Assembly (NCBI GenBank): GCA_963697365.1
Contig: CAVONT010000006.1
Location: 37,143-101,142 of the forward strand
DNA length: 64,000 bases
Direction of reading: 5' to 3'
Origin: CAIXZV01 sp963697365
Lineage (GTDB): Bacteria > Chloroflexota > Limnocylindria > Limnocylindrales > CSP1-4
A program made the translations under genes and the position numbers. Below, piece by piece: positions 19,060-27,474 of the stretch (positions within the stretch are counted from its first letter, which is position 1; each line of letters opens with the position of its first letter). Below the pieces are notes generated by a model, which had not been told where the DNA came from, searched no databases, and saw only the letters and a list, made by a program, of their open reading frames with translations.

Positions 19060-19599
19060 TCAGCGGATCCGCGCCTCGACCCAGCGGTACAGCCGCTCCC
19101 GCTCACGATCCGTCGCACGGCTCAGCAGGCCGATCCGCTCCAGGAGGAGGTAGGGATCGACGAATCGTGCCGCGATGAGGGCGTCGGCGAACTCGAGATC
19201 CTTCTCGCGCCCGACGTACAGCTTCGAGACGACGCAGTCGAGCGGCTCCAGGCACAGACCGCGCCCCGGAGCCGTGGCCTGCGTGTCGCGGATCACGAGA
19301 CGCTCCCGCCAGCCGTCGGGCGCTACGGCCGTCGTCACGTCAACGCCGTCCGCGTGGTAGCCGAAGGTGCGGTCGAACTGCGATCCCTCGCCGATGGCCG
19401 CCGCGATCCGCGTCGACTTGACCTCATCCGGGTCGTCGAGCGGTGCCAGGTCCGCCTCGATCGAGAGGACAACCGCGGGCGGGAGTTCGTCCTCGTCCCA
19501 CGTGCCCAACACCGACTGGCTGCCGATGACGAGCAGATCACGCTCGCCGATGATCTGCGAGGCGGCCCGCAGCAGGTGGTCGAGGTGCTCCCGTCTCAT
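19060..19599 (-). CDS. Nucleotidyltransferase-like protein (DUF6036-type), putative toxin
   Basis: 179 residues. GERDLLVIGSQSVLG resembles the first strand and Gly-Ser signature of minimal nucleotidyltransferases; acidic residues follow at SIEADLAPLDD. Then come a GVDVTTAVAPDGW segment and an EPLDCVVSKLYVGREKDLEF block, which is the usual D-x-x-x-x-K-L helix of DUF6036/AbiEii-like proteins. Such proteins transfer nucleotides to RNA or protein targets and often form toxin-antitoxin pairs. It is encoded directly behind a DNA-binding protein with a four-base overlap (19,596-19,599), the order antitoxin then toxin. Toxicity is inferred from this context only. Confidence 0.65.
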   Translation of the reverse strand: MRREHLDHLLRAASQIIGERDLLVIGSQSVLGTWDEDELPPAVVLSIEADLAPLDDPDEVKSTRIAAAIGEGSQFDRTFGYHADGVDVTTAVAPDGWRERLVIRDTQATAPGRGLCLEPLDCVVSKLYVGREKDLEFADALIAARFVDPYLLLERIGLLSRATDRERERLYRWVEARIR

Positions 19600-20087
19600 C
19601 GCCTGGCACGCCGTGTGACTCGCGCCGCCTCCACCACGTCGCGCAGCTCATCCTCGCCAAGCAGCCCGCCGAACGGTCCGTTCGCCCGCAGTTCTGCGCT
19701 CCGCTCGTCGATCCCGGTCAGGACTGCCATCACCTGGTCCGGGTCGTCGAGGATCGCCGCCCACGCATCGAGCCACGGCCCGCTGCGGCGGTGAACCGAG
19801 CGGAGGCGCTCGAGGTTCTCGCGACCCAGAGCGAGCGCGCTCGCAGGGTCACGCGCCACCTTCCCGGCCATCGCCCGGCCGATCCACAGCGACCGTCGCT
19901 GCTCGGGCCGCGGCCGGTGGCCGCCAGAGGACCGGAGGAAGGACTCGACGTCCGCACGCCGGACCCGCCGATGCGTGCCGGTCGAGGCGTATGGAAGTCG
20001 CCCCGTCGTGCACAGGTCCACGACGTGCTGGCGCGAGCAACCCATAAGACGGGCCGCGGCAGAGGTCGTGAGCTGGTCGGTCTCCAC
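19596..20087 (-). CDS. Excisionase/MerR-like HTH protein, putative antitoxin
   Basis: 163 residues. An N-terminal HTH_17 (excisionase-like) winged helix reads LTTSAAARLMGCSRQHVVDL, then TTGRLPYASTGTHRRVRRADVESFL, typical of Xis-family and prophage or antitoxin DNA-binding domains. The remaining ~100 residues form a helical domain of no family I recognise, likely for partner binding. Its ATG at 20087 sits at the expected transcription start of the promoter at 20,094-20,121, so the mRNA may be leaderless. It is cotranscribed with the nucleotidyltransferase-like gene and probably represses its own operon. Confidence 0.7.
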   Translation of the reverse strand: METDQLTTSAAARLMGCSRQHVVDLCTTGRLPYASTGTHRRVRRADVESFLRSSGGHRPRPEQRRSLWIGRAMAGKVARDPASALALGRENLERLRSVHRRSGPWLDAWAAILDDPDQVMAVLTGIDERSAELRANGPFGGLLGEDELRDVVEAARVTRRARR

Positions 20088-20093
20088 GGCGCC

Positions 20094-20121
20094 AGTCTAC
20101 TCGTAAACACCACAAACGCAA
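20094..20121 (-). promoter_or_regulatory. Sigma-70-like promoter of the HTH/nucleotidyltransferase pair
   Basis: Read on the minus strand: TTGCGT (20,121-20,116), 16 bases, TAGACT (20,099-20,094). It lies in an AT-rich patch, and the expected start point about seven bases on coincides with the ATG at 20,087, implying a leaderless transcript. Confidence 0.5.
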
Positions 20122-20258
20122 CTCGCCGCGTGTGACACAGCAGGTGGCCCGGCTGAGATAGCGCGCCCGACAGGATGCGGGCGTGCGCTGCCAGACGCGT
20201 CGCTTGTCGCGTCGCGGCACCCGTGCCGTGTCGGCCGGACTGGACCGCCCAGCGGGGA

Positions 20259-21047
20259 TCAGGCTCCCGGCAACTCGGCCGCCGCTGCCTCGTCCAGCAG
20301 CCAGGAGGCAGTCGGGAGCAGGGTGGCCGCAACCGGGAGGTCGCGCGGATCCGCGTCGCCCGTCCATGCGCGGCCCAGGCTGGCGGCCTTGGACGCGCCA
20401 CCGGCGACCACCAGGATCCGCCGCGCCGTCGCGATCGCCCGCGGATTGAGCGTCACCCGCGGAACGTGCGGCTCGATGTGCGTCGGCGCCGCGACCGCGA
20501 TGACCGAGTCCGCGGAATCCCACGTGGTGGACCCCGGGAAGACGGACAGCACGTGGCCGTCGGGCCCGACACCCAGGACGAGCAGGTCCAGGATCGGCAT
20601 CCCGGTCGTGTCCGATGGCGCCAGCACCGCCACCTGGCGCGCGTAGGCCGCCGCTGCCTCCGCGGGGCCCCCGCGTGCGGCCAGCGTCCCCTCGATGGGG
20701 ACCGGGTGCACCTGGGCCGCCGGGATGACGATCCCGTCCCCGTCCGCGTCGCCGGTCTCGAAGAGTCTCCGGTACGGCAGGACGTTGGAGAGGGGATCGT
20801 CAGGGGGCACGAAACGGTCGTCGCCCCACCAGACGTGCACGCGCGACCAGTCGACGGCGTCGCGCACCGACGGCGCCCGGAGCGCCCGGTACATGCCGGG
20901 CGCTGCCGACCCGCCTGTTGTCGCCCAGTGAGCGACGCCGCGCTCCGAGACCGCATCCGCCAGGGCACGCGCGATCTCCCGGCCTGCCTCGCCGGCCAGG
21001 GCCTCTGCCGGGACCACGCGCAGCTCGGGGCGATCGGACTGGCTCAT
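20259..21047 (-). CDS. pgl: 6-phosphogluconolactonase
   Basis: 262 residues of the glucosamine-6-phosphate isomerase/6-phosphogluconolactonase fold. Hydrolyses 6-phosphoglucono-delta-lactone to 6-phosphogluconate in the oxidative pentose phosphate pathway. Key segments are WATTGGSAAPGMYRALR (phosphate-binding loop), VHVWWGDDRFVPPDDPLSN (family signature), LDLLVLGVGPDGHVLSVFPG (usually G-x-G-x-D-G-H-x-x-S-L-F-P) with the catalytic His, and PRVTLNPRAI. The start overlaps the end of opcA by four bases, so the two are translationally coupled. It is the last gene of the operon gnd-alkD-zwf-opcA-pgl. Confidence 0.9.
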   Translation of the reverse strand: MSQSDRPELRVVPAEALAGEAGREIARALADAVSERGVAHWATTGGSAAPGMYRALRAPSVRDAVDWSRVHVWWGDDRFVPPDDPLSNVLPYRRLFETGDADGDGIVIPAAQVHPVPIEGTLAARGGPAEAAAAYARQVAVLAPSDTTGMPILDLLVLGVGPDGHVLSVFPGSTTWDSADSVIAVAAPTHIEPHVPRVTLNPRAIATARRILVVAGGASKAASLGRAWTGDADPRDLPVAATLLPTASWLLDEAAAAELPGA

Positions 21048-22280
21048 GCGCCCTCCGCCACCCGCGGCGCACCCAGCTCGGCCGCCATCCGGATCGTGCC
21101 CCTCGACACCGGATCCTGTCCCGTCCCGTCGAGCGCCTCGCCCAGCAGGTCCGCGTCGGACAGGCGCGGCGCCTTGTACGTGCGGTCGATCGACTGGACC
21201 CCGTCGAGGTACGTGTGCACATGGACCGAGTCGGCCTCGGCCGTGACATCCACCCGCAGCTCCGAGCCCCGGCGCTCGCAGGTGATCTCCACGCGGAGCG
21301 TGGTCCCGGGCGCCACCGATGACGCAACCGGCCGGATCACCACGCCGACATCGGACGACCGGACCCGCAGCCGGGCTGCGAGTCCGCGGTGGAGCGGCGC
21401 CTTCTCGCCCGGCCGCAGGCGTGTCGCCGTCCTCGAGGACGCCGACGACGGCGACTTTGACTTCGAGTCCACCGGCGCCAGGGGCGAGGCGACCCGCATC
21501 CCCAGCCGCGAGGCCAGCCAGGCGACGTGGTACAGCGGCTTCACGATGTTGGTGGTGCCGGGCGCCCCCGTCGCGTCGGAGGTCGCATAGGCCACCGACA
21601 CCCGCTTCAGGTGTGGCAGGTACGGCCGGAACTCGGCCACGTCGAAGACCGATGCGATCGCCTCCCGCCAGCGTGTCTGCCGCACGAACGCGAAGTCACG
21701 CACTGACAGGCGCGAGTACAGGTCGTAGAGTCGCGCCAGCTCGCCCAGGCGGGCCATCCCGTCACCGCCCCAGGACGAGCCGTCCACCACGAGCCGGTCC
21801 GTCGCGCCGAGCAGCTCGTCGGCCGGGCCCGACGCGAGCGGCGGGTCGCCCGGCCACCAGGTGGTCACCGGCAGGTCGTGGACCAGCAGCGGCGTCACCA
21901 GCGCGCCAAGGTGCCGGCCGCTCTCGCCGCCGGCTGTCAGGAAGATCAGCTCCGAGCACGTCTCCGGGGCGTCGGGCCGGGGCAGGACGCAGTGGGCCTC
22001 GATTCGCGCATCGAGCCAGGGTGGCCCGTCCGGGTCCGCCGAGAGCAGCACCAGCGTCCGGGACGGGTGGCGCCCGGCGAGCCCCTGGATCGTGCCCGCC
22101 GCCCGCTCGCCGGTCTCCCGCGCCCGTGCGACGACCACCAGGTTCATCACCGACGTCCGGGCGGCGACATGCCGCCCCATCCGCTCGCCGTCCATCTCGA
22201 GGGTGAGGTCCGGCTGCGACCAGATCCGGGCCAGCTCCTTCTCGATCTCGTCGATGGAGTGCGCGCTGGAGGTCCAGCGC
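21044..22280 (-). CDS. opcA: OpcA, glucose-6-phosphate dehydrogenase assembly protein
   Basis: About 411 residues. OpcA is the redox-linked allosteric activator of glucose-6-phosphate dehydrogenase, best known from cyanobacteria and actinobacteria. Conserved segments: MNLVVVAR in the N-terminal domain, HPSRTLVLLSADPDG, LLVHDLPVTTWWPGDPP, VVDGSSWGGDGMARLGELA (commonly D-S-S-x-W/F) and LARLYDLYSRLSVRDFAFVRQTRWREAIA. The start at ATG 22280 is 13 bases after zwf; a GTG slightly upstream overlapping zwf is also possible. The serine/alanine-rich tract near SKSKSPSSASSR may reflect a small local frameshift. Lies between zwf and pgl as expected. Confidence 0.88.
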
Positions 22281-22293
22281 ATGGTCGGCTCGA

Positions 22294-23877
22294 TCAGATC
22301 CGGCGCCACCGGCGTCCCTCGCGCGCGAGCAGGTCGTCGGCCGTCTCCGGCCCCCAGGTGCCCGCCTCGTAGTTGGGGAGGTCCGGCGTCGGGCTCTCCG
22401 CCCACGCTCCGATGATCGGATCGACGATCGACCACGCCTGCTCCACCTCGTCCGCCCGCGTGAACAGCGAGGCGTCGCCCAGGAGCGCGTCGAGGATCAG
22501 GGTCTCGTAGGCATCGGGCGAGTCCACCGAGAAGGCGGAGCCGTAGGTGAAGTCCATCGTCACGTTGCGCACGTCGATGCCCAGGCCCGGCACCTTGGCC
22601 CCGAAGCGCAGCATGATCCCGTCGTCGGGCTGGATCCGCATGGCGAGCAGGTTGGGCTCCGGGTCCGACGCGCTGTCGCGGAACAGCTGGTGCGGGACCT
22701 CCTTGAACTGGATCGCGATCTCGGTCGCGCGCTTCGGCAGGCGCTTGCCCATCCGCAGGTAGAAGGGGACGCCGGACCAGCGCCAGTCATCGATGGTGAG
22801 GCGCGCGGCGACGTAGGTCTCGGTCTCCGACGCCGGGTCGACGTCGGGCTCCTGGCGGTAGCCGATCACGGGCTTGGCCGACACCCAGCCCGGACCGTAC
22901 TGGCCCCGGATGATGTCGCGCCGGATCTGCTCGGGGGAGAGCTCCGTGATCGCGCGGATGACCTTGACCTTCTCGTCCCGCAGGGCGTCGGCCTCGAAGG
23001 TGGTCGGCGGCTCCATCGCCACCAGCGAGAGCAGCTGGAGCAGGTGGTTCTGGAGGAAGTCCCGGCTGGCGCCGGTCTCCTCGTAGAAGGCGCCCCGCCC
23101 CTCGATCCCGATCGACTCGGCCACCGTGATCTGCACGTGGTCGATGTGGCGGCGGTTCCAGATGGGCTCGAAGATGCCGTTGCCGAACCGGAAGACCAGC
23201 AGGTTGCGGACGGTCTCCTTGCCCAGGTAGTGGTCGATGCGGTAGACCTGCCGCTCGCGGAAGACCTTGCCGACCTCACGGTTGAGCCGGATGGCCGAAC
23301 CGAGGTCGTGGCCGAACGGCTTCTCGATGACGACCCGGCGCCAGCCGCCTTCGTGACGCTCGTGGTCGAGGCCCGCCTTGCCCAGCTGCTGGACGATCTC
23401 GGGGAAGGCCGACGGCTGGGTGGCGAGATAGAAGAGGCGGTTGCCCCGGGTGTCGCGCTCCTGGTCGATGGTGTCGAGCAGCTCCCCGAGCGAGGTGTAG
23501 GCCGCGGCGTCCGAGAACTCCAGGCGGTGGTAGCGGATGCGCTCCGCGAAGTCCGCCCAGGTGGCGGCGTCCACCGGCTGGACGCGCGAGTGCTTGTCGA
23601 GGGCGGCCTTCAGCTCGTCCCGGTAGACCTCGTCGGTGTACGGGCGCCGGCCGATGGCGACCAGCACGAACTCGTGGGGCAGGAGGTGGGTCCGCCAGAG
23701 CTGGAAGAGCGCGGGGATGACCTTGCGGTGGGCGAGATCGCCGGTGGAGCCGAAGAGGACGAAGCAGCCGGGGTCCGGCACGCGCTCGAGGCGCAGGCCT
23801 TCGCGCAGGGGGTTGTCGGCGGCGCGCGCCGGAGCGGTCTTGCGCCGGGACTCGGTCGCGAGGCGCAGGTCGCGCAT
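22294..23877 (-). CDS. zwf: Glucose-6-phosphate 1-dehydrogenase
   Basis: 527 residues, full family length. Oxidises glucose-6-phosphate with NADP (or NAD) to 6-phosphogluconolactone. The Rossmann dinucleotide-binding loop is FVLFGSTGDLAHRKVIPALF (residues ~40-60), followed by VIEKPFGHDL and the substrate signature RIDHYLGKETVRNLLVFRFGN with the catalytic His. Beta-sheet domain segments FYLRMGKRLPKRATEIAIQFK and DAYETLILDALLGD are typical. An intact frame with no indel. ATG at 23877 lies 24 bases after an AlkD-like gene; opcA follows 13 bases downstream. OpcA is expected to assemble with this enzyme. Confidence 0.95.
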   Translation of the reverse strand: MRDLRLATESRRKTAPARAADNPLREGLRLERVPDPGCFVLFGSTGDLAHRKVIPALFQLWRTHLLPHEFVLVAIGRRPYTDEVYRDELKAALDKHSRVQPVDAATWADFAERIRYHRLEFSDAAAYTSLGELLDTIDQERDTRGNRLFYLATQPSAFPEIVQQLGKAGLDHERHEGGWRRVVIEKPFGHDLGSAIRLNREVGKVFRERQVYRIDHYLGKETVRNLLVFRFGNGIFEPIWNRRHIDHVQITVAESIGIEGRGAFYEETGASRDFLQNHLLQLLSLVAMEPPTTFEADALRDEKVKVIRAITELSPEQIRRDIIRGQYGPGWVSAKPVIGYRQEPDVDPASETETYVAARLTIDDWRWSGVPFYLRMGKRLPKRATEIAIQFKEVPHQLFRDSASDPEPNLLAMRIQPDDGIMLRFGAKVPGLGIDVRNVTMDFTYGSAFSVDSPDAYETLILDALLGDASLFTRADEVEQAWSIVDPIIGAWAESPTPDLPNYEAGTWGPETADDLLAREGRRWRRI

Positions 23878-23901
23878 CGTGCGCGGGACGGGGCGGCCAC
23901 G

Positions 23902-24590
23902 CTAGGCCCCCGCCTTCGCGGCCTTGCGGTCCCAGATCCGCGCGATGTACGGGATCGCGGCAGGGGTCGTGCAGCCGGTGTCGCCGTGGTCCACCTTCAC
24001 GTCGCCGATCCGTGCCGCCGTGGCTTCGGCTGCCGCCCGCAGCGCCGCATTGCGCCCGCCGATGGCGATCAGGCAGCCGTTCATCGCATGCCGTGTCCGG
24101 TTGCCGGAGCGTGCGAGGTCGCGCTCGATGCGCTCCAGCAGGGCCAGGAACCAGGCGTCGTCGCAGGTCGGCGTCGTTGAGCGCGAGGTACGCGTAGAGG
24201 TTCCAGCCCGCGTCGGCGGTCCAGTCCCGGTCCGACGCCGACCAGCGCTCGGCCCGCTCCTGGACGCCGGGCACCGCCGACGCCAGCGAGCCACGTGAAG
24301 ACGTCCACCAGCACGTAGACGTCGATCTCGGCCAGCCAGGCGTCGAGCTTCGCGTCGTCCACGGCGGCCGGGTCGGCCACCTTGCAGGCGAGGATCCGGC
24401 AGTCGTAGTTGCCGGTGGCCCACAGGCCGTCGGCGAGGGCCTGGTCGCGCTTCGCCTGCTTGGCGAGCTTGTCCAGGATGGCGAACGAGACGCCGAACAG
24501 GGGGTCGCGCGCGCCGTGGCGGCGGTAGACCTTCCGGTTCTGCTCGGTGCCGCCCGCCTCGAGCGCCGCGACCGCGGTTGCGAGGTCCAT
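23902..24590 (-). CDS. AlkD-like DNA alkylation repair protein (frameshifted)
   Basis: About 228 residues. The N-terminal half (LATAVAALEAGGTEQNRKVYRRHG, ILDKLAKQAKRDQALADGLWATGNYDCRILACKV) and C-terminal half (MNGCLIAIGGRNAALRAAAEATAARIG, KVDHGDTGCTTPAAIPYIARIW) match the helical-repeat DNA glycosylase family that includes AlkD. That family excises positively charged alkylated bases by backbone contact. One frameshift falls near 24,290 and another near 24,170. It is odd to find it embedded in a pentose phosphate operon: 8 bases after gnd and 24 before zwf on the same strand. It may use the operon's promoter, or the operon may link NADPH supply to damage responses; that link is speculative. 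Confidence 0.75.
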
Positions 24591-24598
24591 CGCCGCGG

Positions 24599-25504
24599 CT
24601 ACTCGGTCTTGACCGCGTGCCCGCCGAACTCGTTGCGCAGCGCCGCGAGCACCTTGGCACCGTACGAGTCGTCCTGGCGGGAGCGGAAGCGGGTCTGCAG
24701 CGAGAGCGTGATGATCGGCGCCGGGACGTCGAGGTCGAGCGCCTCCTGGACGGTCCAGCGGCCCTCGCCGGAGTCCGCGACCCAGCCCTTGAGCCTGTCG
24801 AGGTCCTGGCCGTTCGCCTTGAACGCGCGCACGGCGAGCTCCAGCAGCCAGGAGCGGACGACGGAGCCGTGCATCCACATCTCGCTGATGGCGCCGAGGT
24901 CCAGGTCGTACGCCGAGGCGTGCATGATCTCGAAGCCCTCGGCGTAGGCCTGCATCAGGCCGTACTCGATGCCGTTGTGGACCATCTTCACGTAGTGGCC
25001 CGAGCCCGGGCCGCCCGTGTGCAGGTAGCCGCCCTCGGGCGCAAGGCTGGTGAAGATGGGCTCGAGCGGTTTCACGGCCGCATCGTCCCCGCCGACCATC
25101 AGCGCGTAGCCCACCTGGAGGCCCCAGATCCCGCCGCTGGTGCCGGCATCGACGTACCCGATGCCCTTCTCGGCCAGCGCCTTGTGGCGGCGGACGTCGT
25201 CGTGGAAGTTCGTGTTGCCGCCGTCGATGATGGTGTCGCCGGGCTCCAGGAGCTCGAGCAGATCCTCGATCTGGGCCTCGGTGGCGTCGCCCGCGGGGAC
25301 CATGATCCACACCGCACGCGGCTTCTCGAGCGCGCCCACCAGCTCGGCGATGGAGTACGTCGGCACGATGCCGGCGTGCTCCTTGGCGAGCTCGGTGGTC
25401 TTCTCGGCCGTGCGGTTGTAGATCGCGACCTCGTGATCGTGCTGGACCAGGCGGCGAACCATGTTCGCGCCCATGCGGCCGAGACCGATGAAGCCGATGC
25501 GCAT
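24599..25504 (-). CDS. gnd: 6-phosphogluconate dehydrogenase, decarboxylating (short GndA type)
   Basis: 301 residues from ATG 25504 (MRIGFIGLGRMGANMVRRL); an upstream in-frame extension has no homology. Oxidatively decarboxylates 6-phosphogluconate to ribulose 5-phosphate. Signatures: G-L-G-R-M-G nucleotide loop, GDTIIDGGNTNFHDDVRRHK, YVDAGTSGGIWGLQVGYALMVGG, and KMVHNGIEYGLMQAYAEGFE with the catalytic Lys/Asn pair. It lacks the long C-terminal extension of the ~470-residue GndE. coli-type enzymes and so belongs to the short class, which is often NAD-preferring. First gene of the operon; its leader (25,505-25,674) contains a CGTCCAGTC direct repeat. Confidence 0.92.
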   Translation of the reverse strand: MRIGFIGLGRMGANMVRRLVQHDHEVAIYNRTAEKTTELAKEHAGIVPTYSIAELVGALEKPRAVWIMVPAGDATEAQIEDLLELLEPGDTIIDGGNTNFHDDVRRHKALAEKGIGYVDAGTSGGIWGLQVGYALMVGGDDAAVKPLEPIFTSLAPEGGYLHTGGPGSGHYVKMVHNGIEYGLMQAYAEGFEIMHASAYDLDLGAISEMWMHGSVVRSWLLELAVRAFKANGQDLDRLKGWVADSGEGRWTVQEALDLDVPAPIITLSLQTRFRSRQDDSYGAKVLAALRNEFGGHAVKTE

Positions 25505-25562
25505 CAGGGCTGTCTCCACTGGGCTGCCGCGCGACGGGGCGGCAGGGATGGCGGTGGCGTCG

Positions 25563-25586
25563 CGTCCAGTCGTCACGTCCAGTCTA
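25563..25586 (-). promoter_or_regulatory. Candidate control site upstream of gnd
   Basis: Two direct copies of CGTCCAGTC (25,563-25,571 and 25,576-25,584) 13 bases apart. The proximal copy overlaps TAGACT on the minus strand, a -10-like hexamer also seen at 20,094. No convincing -35 is visible. Weak call, about 60-80 bases ahead of the operon's first gene. Confidence 0.25.
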
Positions 25587-25674
25587 GGCCCGCGGGTGGC
25601 CGCATGCGCGTTGCAGGTCGGTCGCAGCGCCGTCCCGTCCCGTCCAGAGCGCACGCGCGACGGACCGGGCGGTC

Positions 25675-26064
25675 TCAGATGCGGATGATCTCGAGGCCCG
25701 GAAGCTCGGGGTAGCCGCCATCCTGCGTCACGACCGGCACGCCCATCCGCAGCGCCGTCGCCGCGATCCAGCTGTCATTCCCACCCATCCGCAAACCTCG
25801 ATCGCGCAATAGGATCCGGAGGTGCGCCCAGGCAGCCGCGACTGCGTGATCAATGGGGATCGCGTCAAAGGCCAGCGCCCGAGTGAGTGTCGCCAGTCGG
25901 CGGTCGCGTGTCGCGAGATCGCCGGCTCCGAGGACGCCCGCATGGAGCTCGCCGATGGTGACCATCGAGACGGAGAGTCGATCCGGGGAACAGCTCGATC
26001 GCGAATTGGTCTCCCCGGCTTCAAGGGCGACGAAGCAGCTCGTGTCCAGAAGCCCACTGCTCAC
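25675..26064 (-). CDS. vapC: PIN-domain ribonuclease toxin, VapC family
   Basis: 129 residues. PIN-domain acidic residues are all present: Asp in LLDTSCFVALE, Glu in MVTIGELHAGVLG, Asp in GGNDSWIAATALRMG and Asp in VVTQDGGYPE. These chelate Mg for endoribonuclease activity, typically against tRNA or rRNA. The GTG start overlaps the antitoxin stop by four bases (26,061-26,064). A small atypical stretch after GETN could be a local sequence error. Upstream of the pentose phosphate operon on the same strand, but separated by 170 bases. Confidence 0.85.
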   Translation of the reverse strand: MSSGLLDTSCFVALEAGETNSRSSCSPDRLSVSMVTIGELHAGVLGAGDLATRDRRLATLTRALAFDAIPIDHAVAAAWAHLRILLRDRGLRMGGNDSWIAATALRMGVPVVTQDGGYPELPGLEIIRI

Positions 26065-26383
26065 GGGATCGGTTCGTCGTCGGTCGTTTCCGGGAGCAGC
26101 GCCTGGAGTTCGGCCCGCAAACCGGCGTCTGCCTGGTACGGGAGGATGTCCCGGATGAAGGCCTCGCGCGAGATCCAGCGCGGCCGGCGAGGCATGCCCG
26201 CCTCCTCCGTCAGGCGATCCTCCGCCGAAGCGTACGGCGCCGCCGCCTCATCCACACGATGTCGGGCGGTCACGATGTCGATCCCGGCCCGGATCAACGT
26301 CGCCTCGCTCCGACCTTCAACCTGGCCGTCGCGGCCAGGGCGGCCTTCTGCTCCGAGCTCAGGTAGACCGTCGTCTTCTCCAT
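26061..26383 (-). CDS. vapB: Ribbon-helix-helix antitoxin, VapB-like (one frameshift)
   Basis: The minus-strand ATG at 26383 opens MEKTTVYLSSEQKAALAATA, a typical ribbon-helix-helix N-terminus. After a one-base break near 26,310 it continues GRSEATLIRAGIDIVTARH, the second RHH helix. The C-terminal toxin-binding tail runs to ISREAFIRDILPYQADAGL and ends at 26,061, overlapping vapC. The protein should dimerise, bind the operon promoter and neutralise VapC. The break is probably a sequencing indel since both RHH halves are well preserved. Confidence 0.75.
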
Positions 26384-26481
26384 GCCACCTATGGTGCCAC
26401 CGGTGTATGGCACAGGTCAACCACTCGGTCGCGTCGAGCTGCCCGGGCACGAGCTCCCCGGACCGCGCCGGTGCCGTGCCG

Positions 26482-27469
26482 CTACGCGCCGGGGTCGCCT
26501 GCGCGGCGCTGGTGCGGCTGCGACGCGGCCATCACCCGGGCCAGCACATCGGTCAGCGTCGCCGTCGCGAGCGCCACGCTCGAGTCACCGGCCCCGTAGT
26601 ACAGGGAGAGCACGTCGGTGACCGGGTCGTGCACCCAACCGTTGGGGAACACCACCTTGTTGACGTCGCCGTGGATCTCGTACGGCGCTGACGGCCCCAT
26701 GACCCACTCGTCGGTGCGACGGAGCACGATCCGCGGGTCGTCGAGATCCAGGAGCGCGAGGCCGATCCGGTAGATCGGGCCGGCCGCGGTCTGGTGCACG
26801 CCGTGGTAGCAGCATGAGCCACCCTTCGGCCGTCTCGAGCGGCGGCGGCCCAAGGCCGATCTTCCCGGCGTCCCACCAGGCCCCGTCGCGTGCCTCGAGC
26901 AGCAGCCCGTGGTCGCCCCAGTGGCGCAGGTCCGGTGAGTACGAGATCCAGATGTGGGCGTTGCCACGCAGCGGCGACGGCCGGTGGAGCATCGCCCAGC
27001 GACCGCCGAACCGGCGCGGGAACAGCGCGGCGTCCTTGTCCTCGGGCGGCATGACGGGGCCCATCCTGCGGACCTCGGTGAAGTCCTCGGTCGTCGCGAG
27101 CGCGACGAGCGGACCGCGCCGGCTGTAGGCCGTGTAGGCGATCGTCCAGTGCCCCAGCTCCTCGTGCCAGGTGAGGCGCGGGTCCTCGCAGCCCCAGATC
27201 TCCTCGGGATGGTGATCCGGGTCCGGGGCGAGCAGCGGCTCCGGATCGAACCGCCAGTCGGTCGCCCCGTCGGCGCTGCGGGCCACGTGCAGGTGCGAGA
27301 TGCCGCGCATGTCCTCGATGCGCAGCAGGAGGATCGTGTCGCCGCCGACCCGGGCGACGCCCGGGTTGAACACGGCATTCGCGCGGTACGGGAGGTCCTC
27401 GGCCGTGAGCAGGGGGTTGGCCGGGTGCCGGGTGAACAGGTCGCCGGCCCCGATGGGCATCTGTGTCAT
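26482..27469 (-). CDS. GH130-family glycoside phosphorylase/hydrolase (one frameshift)
   Basis: Five-bladed propeller enzyme of GH130, which phosphorolyses beta-mannosides. Segments: FTRHPANPLLTAEDLPYRANAVFNPG, DTILLLRIEDMRGISHLHVA, the conserved CEDPRLTWHEELGHWTIAYTAY, RFGGRWAMLHRPS, and after a break near 26,820 VHQTAAGPIYRIGLALLDLDDP, APYEIHGDVNKVVFPNGW. The last Glu/His region and the Asp in CEDPR are those expected for the catalytic centre. ATG 27469 starts at the domain boundary; the open frame continues upstream without homology. Last gene of a three-gene glycan operon (GT4, toroid protein, GH130), five bases after the toroid gene. Confidence 0.8.
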
Positions 27470-27474
27470 CGCGA

